Shown here: positions 9,463 to 17,769 of the stretch, piece after piece
Numbering within the stretch: position 1 is the stretch's first letter
Layout of the letters: each line of letters begins with the position of its first letter
Origin: CAVYOD01 sp963770045
Lineage (GTDB): Bacteria > Acidobacteriota > Aminicenantia > Aminicenantales > CAVYOD01
NCBI GenBank assembly: GCA_963770045.1
Contig: CAVYOD010000015.1
Span: 62,001 to 126,000, forward strand
Length of the DNA stretch: 64,000 nt
Reading direction: 5' to 3'
Program-made: the position numbers and the translations under genes
Notes under the pieces: generated by a model
Database searches by the model: none
What the model was told of the DNA's origin: nothing
Seen by the model: only the letters and a program-made list of their open reading frames with translations

Positions 9463-10512
9463 TAAGACCCGGTTGGATAATGCACAGTCCTTGTTTTCAA
9501 TCGCACAGTGGCGTTGATTTTCTTTTCGAGGCCTTCGGGGTCTCATTTTCAGGAATGATATTTCCGTCTGTTGCTGTTTCTGGTATTTGAACTCGGGCAC
9601 TTTGGTGTTTTTCCCTTTCGTGATCTCCTTGATGGCCGAATAGAGTGCGGCCAGCGCGTCCGGAATGGAGAACGTATTCAGGTTGTAGTTAGCTTGATCC
9701 CGCGGGAATTTGGGAAGGGCGACCGTGCCCTTGGGCCATTCCATTTTGATGGGGATGTCCTTGGGCAGCTTCGTGCTGGCGATGATCAGTTTGCCTCCGA
9801 CATACATCGAGAGCTTGTATTCGGGTTCCTTGACTTTTCTGGCCAGAAATTCTCTGCTTGGTGGAGGCGTCTCCGGATTTTCGACCTTGACTTCGACGTT
9901 GATCTCTTTTCTCAGGACGAGATCACCCGCCTTGAGGTCGAGGTAAAAGACATGAGTCCCGGAGGCATCGAAGAACTGGCCGGCATCGAGGTTGAACGAA
10001 TTCGTCCCCGCCTTGAAGAGACCTCCTCTGATGATGCCTTCCTTGGAGATCAGGCGAAAATAGGCGTCGTTGGTGATTTCGACGATCAGAGGAAGCTGGG
10101 CCGGAGGCGATGAGCCGATCTGCAGCCTGTTTCCGACAATGGCGATATCCGTGACCTGGGGAAACTTGAGCCTCCAGCCGGTCATGAACGAACTCAGATC
10201 GGCGTAACTCTGTTCATCCAGAAATCCCAGGAAGGGCTCATTTCCCATGTAAGCGTCAAAGTAGGCAATGATCCAATTCGTCTCGCCGGACTTGTCCTTG
10301 AGCTTGTTGGAGCAATAGGCCAGGAGCTCGTAGGCCGTCGGCTTATCGTTGTCATCGAGCTTGTCGAGGTTGGCCAGGAGATAGCTCACGGCGCCAGCGT
10401 AATCCTTTTTGGGACCGAAGTGGTCGGCCAGGGGGGCGGTCCATTGGGCCTGCACCGAGCCAAAGCCCAGCAGGATCCACACAGCCAGGACGATCTGTCT
10501 TTTATTGACCAT
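9463..10512 (-). CDS. secreted protein of unknown function, 3' frameshift
   Basis: About 350 residues with a clear signal peptide ending SVQAQ. No family was recognised. The N-terminal part is alpha-helical (ADHFGPKKDYAGAVSYLLA, resembling a TPR-like helix pair). The middle is beta-rich (VEITNDAYFRLISKEG, GTHVFYLDLKAGDL), reminiscent of an immunoglobulin-like domain. The open frame runs on to 9352 with an implausible Arg/Pro-rich tail. Removing one base of the G-run at 9537-9540 gives instead EGLEKKINATVRLKTRTV and a stop at 9463, which is preferred. It overlaps the TonB-like gene by 11 bases, so the two are translationally coupled. Confidence 0.65.
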
Positions 10513-11431
10513 ATTCGAACAAGAAATAAGCCTCGAGGTTTTTTTTCGGGAAGTCCGCCGGCAGCTTTGCGAACGGCGCGCTCAGCCGAAGCGCATCATA
10601 GGCCGCCTGATCCAGCCATTGATCCATCGAGGAGAGAATGATCTCGATCTGCGAGATCTCTCCCGAGGTTTCAATAACCACCGAGATGCCCACTTTTCCA
10701 GCCGGGTTGGTCGCCTGGAGGGAGGGGATGGCCCAGTTTTTCTGGATTCTATTGATCGCCTCGGTGGCCCAGGGCGAAATATCATAACCCTGGATGTTGA
10801 ACGTCGCTGTGCCGCGCTGACCGGCTCCGACCATTCCGGTGACTCTTCCTCCGGTTCCGGCCTTACCCCCGGATATCCCCGGGATTCCCCAGAAAGGATA
10901 CTTGGCCAGATCGATATCGGGCACTCCTTTCAAGGCCCTGTACTTGCCCGCCTCGATGAACTTCTGCTCTTTGAGCTTGGAATAGGGAGTGATGTTGACC
11001 TTCGTTTCCGATGGCGGCACAAGGTCAAATCTCGAGGACAGCTCGGGGAAAGCGGGCTCAAAGGCGGGTCGGGCCTGGCCGGGCTGGCCCGATGGAATGC
11101 CCGGCGGGGGAGCCAAGGATTTCTTCCCCTGGGCGGAGGTTTCCGCGGCTTCCTGGGGGCCGGACGGCTTCGCTGTCTTCCCGGCCTCCTGCCCCGGGGT
11201 AACCGGCTTGGCGCCGGGCTTGATGGGGAGCTTCTTGGACGGGATCAAGCTCGCCTTGACGCCAAGTGGCAGGGCTGGAGGTAAGGTAATCTCTGTCGTT
11301 CTTGGCGCGAGGGAAAAAACCTTGTAGGCATACTTCGTGCTAAAGACAACATACAGGAGAAGGCCGTTCATCAGGAAAGAAATGAGCAGACTGAGGCCTT
11401 TTCTTAAGAGCTCGTCCCTGTCTTTGATGAT
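10502..11431 (-). CDS. TonB-family protein (energy transducer / C-terminal TonB domain), possible AUC start
   Basis: An N-terminal membrane helix (LSLLISFLMNGLLLYVVF) is followed by a Pro/Ala/Lys-rich linker of about 100 residues. The C-terminal TonB domain (AINRIQKNWAIPS, GKVGISVVIETSGEI, LDQAAYDALRLSAPF) would span the periplasm to energise outer-membrane transport. The first ATG in frame (11371) falls inside the membrane helix. AGAGGAG lies just upstream of two AUC codons (11431, 11428) that would give a charged KDRDELLRKG cytoplasmic start. So either AUC initiates or an ATG has been miscalled. No ExbB or ExbD is adjacent; an ExbD lies at 41538. Confidence 0.72.
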   Translation of the reverse strand: MIKDRDELLRKGLSLLISFLMNGLLLYVVFSTKYAYKVFSLAPRTTEITLPPALPLGVKASLIPSKKLPIKPGAKPVTPGQEAGKTAKPSGPQEAAETSAQGKKSLAPPPGIPSGQPGQARPAFEPAFPELSSRFDLVPPSETKVNITPYSKLKEQKFIEAGKYRALKGVPDIDLAKYPFWGIPGISGGKAGTGGRVTGMVGAGQRGTATFNIQGYDISPWATEAINRIQKNWAIPSLQATNPAGKVGISVVIETSGEISQIEIILSSMDQWLDQAAYDALRLSAPFAKLPADFPKKNLEAYFLFEYGQ

Positions 11432-11447
11432 TTGTTCTCCTCTAAAG

Positions 11448-11456
11448 ATTATAACA
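11448..11456 (-). promoter_or_regulatory. extended -10 promoter for the TonB-like gene
   Basis: The minus strand reads TGTTATAAT, a perfect TATAAT with a TG extension one base upstream. No good -35 is seen 17 bases further up, as is common for extended -10 promoters. The ribosome binding site begins only about eight bases downstream, so the leader would be very short. Confidence 0.5.
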
Positions 11457-11530
11457 AAATTCCGCCCTTCATTCTTAGAAGAAAGAATCAGGCCAATTCG
11501 TTGCAGAGAACGAAAAACTGCTAAGCCCCT

Positions 11531-12365
11531 CTACTCACTCAGGACAAGCAAGCAGCCTTTGCCGGGCTGGACGAGGATTTTGTCATTGGGCTTGAAAACA
11601 GCGGCCTCCTGAAAATCGAGGATGGCTGGCGCTCGCAGGAGGTCGGCTGCTTTCAGCCTCCCAAGCGATCTCGCCCGGAGATTACAATCGAAAGGGAAGT
11701 TTCAGCCGGTCGCAGAGCAAGAAATTGAAGGCAACTCGGGCCATGGTCAAGGTGGTGAGGGGCGAGGTGACGATCTCAATCTCTCCCGCCTTGACCGCTT
11801 CAAGGACCCGGGAAGGTTCCTTCTCAGCCAGCACATAGGTATAGCTCGTTCCAAACTGCCAGATGTTATGGCAGTCGGAAGTTGCGACCATCGGCTTTCT
11901 GGCCTGTGAGGCGGCGAGGATGGCTTTTTTGTTCATATCGATCAAGCGGCCGTAGTAGTGGGCGTACTCGATGGCATCGAAGAGGGCAAGATAAGAATAG
12001 AAGCTCGAGAGCAGAGATTTGAACCCCAGGAAAAAAGGGTGGGGGGCAATAACCAGGTTCGTCGCGCTCTTCATCCCTTGCAGGTCTTCCAGCCTGCCGC
12101 CGCGGCGGACACTCTTGAAGCCGGGGTTGATGATGACAACATGCTTGTTCGACAGGGTGGCCTCGATTCCGGGGATGAGCAGGATCTCCTTTTTTTCGGC
12201 ATAGGAAGCCAGCTCTCTATCATAGGTGACAGCGTCGTGGTTGGTGATCGCCAGGACATCGAACTCGAGCTCGGCGGCTCTGTCGATGAGCTCGCGGGCG
12301 GTGTATTTAATGTTGTCGCGAGGGTCCTCGGCGGTATGGATATGAAAATCAGCCTTTAATTTCAT
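11531..12365 (-). CDS. PHP-domain metal-dependent phosphoesterase, 3' frameshift
   Basis: The PHP fold is shown by its ordered metal motifs: DFHIHT at residues 6-11, ITNHDAVT near 40, the glutamate in PGIEAT, IAPHPFF and TSDCHNIW. Such proteins hydrolyse phosphoesters, for example nucleoside phosphates, using a trinuclear metal site. The primary frame stops at 11682 after LKLPFRL. An adjoining frame that opens only about 16 bases earlier carries 50 further plausible residues (AAVFKPNDKILVQPGKG) to a stop at 11531. One extra base around 11688-11694 would join them. The extension has no recognised function. Confidence 0.75.
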
Positions 12366-12372
12366 TTCGTCT

Positions 12373-12521
12373 ATCTCGTCATCTGGTCATCTCGTCAAGG
12401 AAAAAACGGATAGTAAGAAATAATCCGAATTCGTATTTTTTGAAATGCCTTATTTGACTCTTGGTGCCTTGCATCTAAGTTGCTGGTGGACGAGACGACG
12501 AGATGAAACGACGAGATGACG
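12373..12521. repeat. octamer repeats in the gap upstream of the PHP gene
   Basis: 12373-12396 reads ATCTCGTC ATCTGGTC ATCTCGTC, three contiguous octamers. 12486-12521 carries the same unit in reverse (GACGAGAC GACGAGAT and a second GACGAGAT). The AT-rich stretch between them holds no gene. Related octamers recur at 27511, 52452 and 55003. Confidence 0.6.
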
Positions 12522-12528
12522 TGGTTGC

Positions 12529-13398
12529 TTATTTTAACGCTTCTTTGACTTTAGCTCCGATCTCCGCAGGGCTCAGTGCGACGTGGACTCCGGCGGCCTG
12601 AAGTGCCTCCATCTTTTCCTTCGCGGTTCCCTTGCCGCCGGAGATGATGGCCCCGGCATGTCCCATCCGTCTTCCCGGGGGTGCGGTCTGACCGGCGATA
12701 AAGCTCACCACCGGTTTCGGAAATTCTTTTTTGATAAACGCCGCCGCTTCCTCTTCGGCCGTGCCTCCGATCTCGCCGATCAAGATGACGGCCTGGGTGT
12801 CCTTATCTTTTTTGAACAATTTGAGCAAATCGATGTACTTGAGGCCGACGATCGGGTCACCGCCCATGCCGATGGCCGTCGACTGGCCGAACCCGACCTT
12901 GCTCACCTGCTGGACCGCCTCGTAGGTCAGAGTGCCCGATCGAGAGATGATGCCGATCGTCCCCTGGGTGTGGATGTGGCCGGGCATGATCCCGATCTTG
13001 CATTTGCCCGGGGAAATGATTCCCGGCGTGTTGGGGCCGATGAGAGAGACAGGTTTTCCCTTGAGGAAGGCCTTGACCTTGATCATGTCGAAGGTGGGAA
13101 TGCCCTCGGTGATGCAGACGATGACGCCCACTCCGGCGCTTGCGGCTTCCATGATCGCGTCGGCCGCAAAAAAAGGCGGCACGAAAATGGCCGCGGCGTT
13201 AGCCCCCTCTTTTTCAACGGCCTCCGCCACGGTGTTGAAAACAGGGACTCCGAGATGAGTCGTTCCGCCTTTGCCTGGTGTCATTCCGGCCACGACCTTG
13301 GTCCCGTATTCCTGCATCCGCTGGGTGTGGAAGGTCCCCTCGCTGCCGGTGATCCCCTGGACGACGACCCTCGTCTTTTTATCGATCAGTATGCTCAT
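12529..13398 (-). CDS. sucD: succinyl-CoA synthetase (ADP/GDP-forming) alpha subunit
   Basis: Makes succinate and NTP from succinyl-CoA together with SucC. A 289-residue protein with the CoA-binding Rossmann domain at the start (VVQGITGSEGTFHTQ), LIGPNTPGIISPGKCKIG, and the phosphohistidine region RRMGHAGAIISGGKGTA containing the active-site His. Length and motifs are normal for SucD. It starts 11 bases after the sucC stop, with AAAGGAG upstream, and is the last gene of the TCA operon. Confidence 0.95.
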   Translation of the reverse strand: MSILIDKKTRVVVQGITGSEGTFHTQRMQEYGTKVVAGMTPGKGGTTHLGVPVFNTVAEAVEKEGANAAAIFVPPFFAADAIMEAASAGVGVIVCITEGIPTFDMIKVKAFLKGKPVSLIGPNTPGIISPGKCKIGIMPGHIHTQGTIGIISRSGTLTYEAVQQVSKVGFGQSTAIGMGGDPIVGLKYIDLLKLFKKDKDTQAVILIGEIGGTAEEEAAAFIKKEFPKPVVSFIAGQTAPPGRRMGHAGAIISGGKGTAKEKMEALQAAGVHVALSPAEIGAKVKEALK

Positions 13399-13409
13399 GG
13401 TCTGCTCCT

Positions 13410-14573
13410 TTATCCTTTTTTCGCGAGGGCCACGACTTTTTCCGCGGCCTCTTTCATGCTCTGGGCCGAGGTGAACGCCAGTCCTGATTCCTCCAGGATC
13501 TTCTTCCCGAGGTCGACGTTTGTGCCCTCCAACCGGACGACGATGGGGATTTTGGTTCCGAGCTCTTTAGCCGCTTTGACAATGCCGCTGGCGATCATAT
13601 CGCAGCGGACGATGCCGCCGAAGATGTTGATCAGGGCCGCCTTCACGTCCTTGTCCCGCACCAGGATCTTGAACGCGTTGGTGACGGCTTCTTCGGTCAC
13701 TCCGCCTCCGACATCCAGGAAGTTGGCCGGCATGCCGCCTGAATATTTGATGATGTCCATGGTGGCCATGGCCAGCCCGGCTCCGTTGACCATGCAGCCC
13801 ACGTTTCCGTCCAGCTTAATATAATTGAGATTGAACTTCGAGGCTTCGACTTCGAGGGCGTCTTCTTCATCCAGGTCCCTCATCGTTTGGATATCGGGAT
13901 GGCGGGGGATGGCGTTGTCATCGAAATTCATCTTGGCATCGAGGGCCAGGACCTGACCCTGCTTGGTGACGAGGAGAGGATTGATCTCGGCCAGCGAGGC
14001 GTCGGTGGCTTGGAAAGCCTTATACAGGCCGCTGAGGAACTTGACCGCCTGCTTGTGGGTTTCGCCGGCCAGGCCGAGCTGGAAGGCGAGCTTTCTGCCT
14101 TGGAAACCCTGGAACCCGACGGCCGGGTCGACCCACTCTTTGAAAATGAGCTCCGGCCGCTCGGCGGCGACCTTCTCAATCTCGACGCCGCCTTCGGTCG
14201 AGGCCATGACGACCGGAGATTCCTTGGCCCGGTCGATGACGATTCCGATATAGAGCTCTTTAGCGATGTCCAGGGCCTCTTCGACCAGAAGCCTCTTGAC
14301 CTTTTTCCCTTCCGGTCCCGTCTGGTGAGTGATCAAAGTCATCCCGATCATTTGATGGGCCAGTTTTTCGGCCTCATCGGGGTTGGCGGTGAGCTTGATG
14401 CCTCCGCCCTTGCCCCGCCCACCGGCGTGGATCTGGGCCTTGAGGACGACCCGCGGGCCGATCCGCTCCGCGATCTCCCGGACCTTAGCCGGAGTCTCGG
14501 CGACTTCGCCGCGGGGAATCTGGACACCGAACTGGGCTAGGATTTGCTTGGCTTGGTATTCATGGATTTTCAT
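13410..14573 (-). CDS. sucC: succinyl-CoA synthetase beta subunit
   Basis: ATP-grasp subunit that binds nucleotide and succinate. A 387-residue protein with the start MKIHEYQAKQIL, the nucleotide-binding KAQIHAGGRGKGGGIK loop, and the C-terminal GGIVRCDMIASGIV and VRLEGTNVDLGKKIL motifs. Length is typical. It lies immediately before sucD and 130 bases after the fumarase beta gene. AAAGGATG precedes the ATG. Confidence 0.95.
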   Translation of the reverse strand: MKIHEYQAKQILAQFGVQIPRGEVAETPAKVREIAERIGPRVVLKAQIHAGGRGKGGGIKLTANPDEAEKLAHQMIGMTLITHQTGPEGKKVKRLLVEEALDIAKELYIGIVIDRAKESPVVMASTEGGVEIEKVAAERPELIFKEWVDPAVGFQGFQGRKLAFQLGLAGETHKQAVKFLSGLYKAFQATDASLAEINPLLVTKQGQVLALDAKMNFDDNAIPRHPDIQTMRDLDEEDALEVEASKFNLNYIKLDGNVGCMVNGAGLAMATMDIIKYSGGMPANFLDVGGGVTEEAVTNAFKILVRDKDVKAALINIFGGIVRCDMIASGIVKAAKELGTKIPIVVRLEGTNVDLGKKILEESGLAFTSAQSMKEAAEKVVALAKKG

Positions 14574-14704
14574 ATCGTCATCCTTTTCTTAGATTATCGA
14601 TTGTCGATCCCGCACTTCGCTTAAGCCCGGGCTAAAATGCAGGCCTCCGCTCCCGTCTATTACCGGAAACAGAAAAAACAAATTGAGCTGTCTTTTCTCT
14701 GTCC

Positions 14705-15259
14705 TTAGACCTTCCGGTACTTCTTTTTCCCCTCTTCGTAGAGGTCTCCGCCGTACATATCATTGATGACGATGCAGGGGAAATCCTTCACCTTCATCCT
14801 GCGGATGGCTTCCGGTCCCAGCTCCGGATAGGCGACGATCTCGGAGTTTTCGATGCTTTTGGAGATCAGCGCTCCGGCTCCTCCGACCGAGGCGAGGTAA
14901 ACGGCCTTGTACTTCATCATCGCCTCTTTGACGTCTTTGCTCCGTGACCCCTTTCCGATAGTGCCTTTGAGACCCAGCGAATGAAGGATCGGAGCATAGG
15001 AATCCATCCGGTAGCTGGTCGTCGGGCCGGCTGATCCGATGGCTTTGCCCGGCCTGGCCGGCGTGGGCCCGACGTAGTAGATGAGTTGCCCCTTGATGTC
15101 GATCGGAAGTTCCTTGCCTTCCTTGATCAAATCGACGAGCTTTTTGTGGGCGGAGTCACGTCCGGCCAGTATGAACCCGGTGATGAAAACCTTATCACCG
15201 GACCGCAGCTTCGCAACAACGTCATCGGTGAGCGGAGTTGTGATTTTGTGTTCTGCCAT
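14705..15259 (-). CDS. class I fumarate hydratase beta subunit (two-subunit type)
   Basis: A 184-residue C-terminal subunit of the iron-sulfur fumarase, which interconverts fumarate and malate. Characteristic stretches are GDKVFITGFILAGRDSAHKK, YYVGPTPARPGKAIGSAGPT, TSYRMDS and GKGSRSKDV. The catalytic iron-sulfur alpha subunit normally sits next to it but is not found anywhere in this window. The neighbours are mdh upstream and sucC downstream. The related L-tartrate dehydratase beta subunit is an alternative, but the TCA context favours fumarase. Confidence 0.85.
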   Translation of the reverse strand: MAEHKITTPLTDDVVAKLRSGDKVFITGFILAGRDSAHKKLVDLIKEGKELPIDIKGQLIYYVGPTPARPGKAIGSAGPTTSYRMDSYAPILHSLGLKGTIGKGSRSKDVKEAMMKYKAVYLASVGGAGALISKSIENSEIVAYPELGPEAIRRMKVKDFPCIVINDMYGGDLYEEGKKKYRKV

Positions 15260-15312
15260 AGTTCCAACCTCTCTGGAGCGGGCGCTCTGCGAGACACGAG
15301 CGCAACGGGCTC

Positions 15313-16254
15313 CTACAGCTTTGTCTCTTCGGTCGTCTTCTTAACGGAGACGATGGTCTTCTGGAGCAGGGCGTTTTCCTCTTCGGTGAGCTTGATCTCG
15401 TAGATCTTCTCCAGGCCCATGGCGCCGATCCGGCAGGGGACACCGATAAACAGGCCGTGGATTCCGTATTCTCCCTGGCAGAGCGCCGCGCAGGCGATGA
15501 TCCGGCGCTTGTCCTTCAGATAAGCCTCGGCCATGGTCATGGCGCTCCAGGCCGGGCTGAAGAAGGCCGAGCCTTTGCCGAAGAGCTTCACGATCTCCGT
15601 TCCGGCTTCGCGAGTCCGGAGTGCGAGCTTGTCGATCTGCTCTTTGGTGGCGATTTCGTTGAGGGGAACGCCTCCGACCGTGGTCAGCCTGGGCAGTGGG
15701 ACCATGTCCGGGCCATGTCCGCCGAGGACCGTGCCAGCGACGTCGGCCACCGATACGCCAAGCTCCATGGCGATGAAAGCGCGCCAGCGCGCCGTATCCA
15801 GTGCGCCGGCCATTCCCACGACCTGATGCCTCGGGAAACCGGTCAGCTTGTAGAAGGCATAGACCATGGCGTCGAGGGGATTTGTGAGGATGATGCAGAA
15901 TGCCTTGGGCGCATACTGTTTAACACCGTTGGCCACTTCGGTGATGATCTTGATGTTGACGTTGAGCAGGTCCTCCCGGGTCATGCCCGCTTCGCGCGGC
16001 TTGCCGGCGGTGACGATGACGACCTCGGCTCCTTCAATGTCCTTATAGTTCGAGGTGCCGGTGATGTTGGCGTCGTAGTCACCGTGGGGCGCCATTTCCA
16101 TCAGGTCGAGGGCCTTGCCCTTGACCGGATTTTCGTAGGCGGCAATGTCAAGGACAACGATGTCTCCCAGTTCTCGCTGGGACATCAGCATGGCCAGGAT
16201 CTGGCCGATCTGGCCTCCGCCGATGATCGCGATTTTTTTTCTACAATGATTCAT
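15313..16254 (-). CDS. mdh: malate dehydrogenase (LDH-like type)
   Basis: NAD-dependent oxidation of malate to oxaloacetate. A 313-residue protein. The dinucleotide loop reads GGGQIG, and the acidic residue in VVLDIA after strand 2 favours NAD. The mobile-loop arginines are in KPREAGMTRED (the second R typical of malate specificity). NPLDAMVYAF and the catalytic histidine in LGGHGPDMVP follow. AAAGGAGG precedes the ATG. It sits between idh and the fumarase beta gene. Confidence 0.94.
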   Translation of the reverse strand: MNHCRKKIAIIGGGQIGQILAMLMSQRELGDIVVLDIAAYENPVKGKALDLMEMAPHGDYDANITGTSNYKDIEGAEVVIVTAGKPREAGMTREDLLNVNIKIITEVANGVKQYAPKAFCIILTNPLDAMVYAFYKLTGFPRHQVVGMAGALDTARWRAFIAMELGVSVADVAGTVLGGHGPDMVPLPRLTTVGGVPLNEIATKEQIDKLALRTREAGTEIVKLFGKGSAFFSPAWSAMTMAEAYLKDKRRIIACAALCQGEYGIHGLFIGVPCRIGAMGLEKIYEIKLTEEENALLQKTIVSVKKTTEETKL

Positions 16255-16432
16255 TAAGACCTCCTTTGTGTATGTATCATAAATCGCCGGGGCAGCGACG
16301 CTCCCGCAATTTTTTGCGACTCTTTAGATTCTCCCTGTGTCTTCCTCTTTTTCGCCGGTTGACCCGACGGGAAAATTTTCGAAGTCAGAATATAATGAAA
16401 TTCCCCGGTGGAGTCAAGGGGCTCCCCCGGTC

Positions 16433-17632
16433 CTATTTTTTGACAAATCCCTCCCATTTCTGCTGGAGCTTAGGATCTTGAAGCGTCTCCATCAGGTAAT
16501 CGGTGAAAGCGGTCCCGGTGGCGCCGTTGGGACGGCCGGTGATGACGAGCTTCTTTTCGTACTGGCCGCAGATGTCCAGAGCCATTTCCAGGCTCTTGCC
16601 TCTTTCCGTGTGGCCGATATGATTGAGGAGCATGGCGGCGGCGCGGATCATGCTCGCCGGGTCGGCGTACTGGGCTCGCCCTTCTTTGACCATCCGGGGA
16701 GCGGAGCCGTGGATGGCCTCAAACATGGCATACTGCTTGCCGATGTTGGCGCTTCCGGCCGTTCCGACGCCTCCCTGGAATTCGGCGGCCTCATCGGTCA
16801 GGATGTCACCGTAGAGGTTGGGCAGCACCATGACCTGGAAATCGCGGCGGCGCTTCTCGTCCACCAACTTGGCGGTCATGATATCGATATACCAGTCATC
16901 GACTGGGATCTCGGGATAGTCCTTGGCGATGCGGTAGAAATTCTCGAGGAAGCGGCCGTCCGTCGTCTTGACGACATTGGCTTTGGTGATACAGGTCACG
17001 CGGCCGCGGCCGTTCTTCCTGGCGTGTTCGAAGGCCAGCCTGCAAATGCGATCGGATCCGGGAGCGCTGATCAGGCGAAAGTCGATCGCGATGTCCTTGT
17101 CAACCTCGATGCCGTAAGGGCCGAGAGCGTACAGATCCTCGGTGTTTTCCCGGAAGAAGATCCAGTCGATCCCTTGCTGAGGCACCCGGACCGGCCTGAC
17201 GTTGGCGAAGAGGTCCAATTCTTTTCTCAAGGCAACGTTGCAGCTTTCGATGTTGGGCCAGGGGTCGCCCTTCCGGGGTGTTGTCGTGGGACCTTTCAGG
17301 GTCACATGGAATGTCCTGATCTCCGCCAGCACATCATCCGGGATGGGCTTCAGGCAAGCGGAGCGGCCCTCTATGGTCAGGCCCTCGATGTCGTGGATCT
17401 CGACTTTCCCGGCTTTGGTTTCTTGCCGCAGCATGAACTCGAGGACGCGTTTTGCGTCTTTGGCTATGTAAGGGCCGATGCCGTCCCCTCCTATGATACC
17501 GACCCGGATCGGCTTGATTTTGCTGTAATCAATCCAGTCAGGCGCCGACTTGATTTTCTCCATGCGCTTCATCTGGGTTTCGAGAATTTTGCCGAAATGT
17601 TCTTTCGCCCTCTCGATGGCGGCTAGATCCAT
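16433..17632 (-). CDS. icd: isocitrate dehydrogenase (isocitrate/isopropylmalate family)
   Basis: Oxidative decarboxylation of isocitrate to 2-oxoglutarate. A 399-residue protein with GIIGGDGIGPYIAKDA at the start, the phosphorylation-loop-like RENTEDLYAL, the catalytic lysine region TCITKANVVKTTDGRF, NLYGDILTDEAAEFQGG with the metal-binding aspartates, and FEAIHGSAP in the cofactor site. Cofactor preference (NAD or NADP) cannot be decided with confidence. It heads the TCA operon, and GGGAGG precedes the ATG. The 5' gap (17633-17769) has AT-rich -10-like boxes but no clear -35. Confidence 0.9.
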   Translation of the reverse strand: MDLAAIERAKEHFGKILETQMKRMEKIKSAPDWIDYSKIKPIRVGIIGGDGIGPYIAKDAKRVLEFMLRQETKAGKVEIHDIEGLTIEGRSACLKPIPDDVLAEIRTFHVTLKGPTTTPRKGDPWPNIESCNVALRKELDLFANVRPVRVPQQGIDWIFFRENTEDLYALGPYGIEVDKDIAIDFRLISAPGSDRICRLAFEHARKNGRGRVTCITKANVVKTTDGRFLENFYRIAKDYPEIPVDDWYIDIMTAKLVDEKRRRDFQVMVLPNLYGDILTDEAAEFQGGVGTAGSANIGKQYAMFEAIHGSAPRMVKEGRAQYADPASMIRAAAMLLNHIGHTERGKSLEMALDICGQYEKKLVITGRPNGATGTAFTDYLMETLQDPKLQQKWEGFVKK

Positions 17633-17769
17633 ATTAGGTCCTCCCTAAAAGTGAATTGCGGAATATAGTGGAGAAGGATTTTATAATTTTCTCAGAGCAA
17701 AATCAAACAAAAAACATGGACCGTTTTTCGGTCAGAGGAGGCAAGCCAAGAGCCGGACAGTTGGCAAGC

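Noticed and set aside
16337..17626. 429-codon plus-strand open frame opposite icd
   Set aside because: It is the antisense shadow of a clear isocitrate dehydrogenase, with Asp/Gly/Val-biased composition and no family signature.
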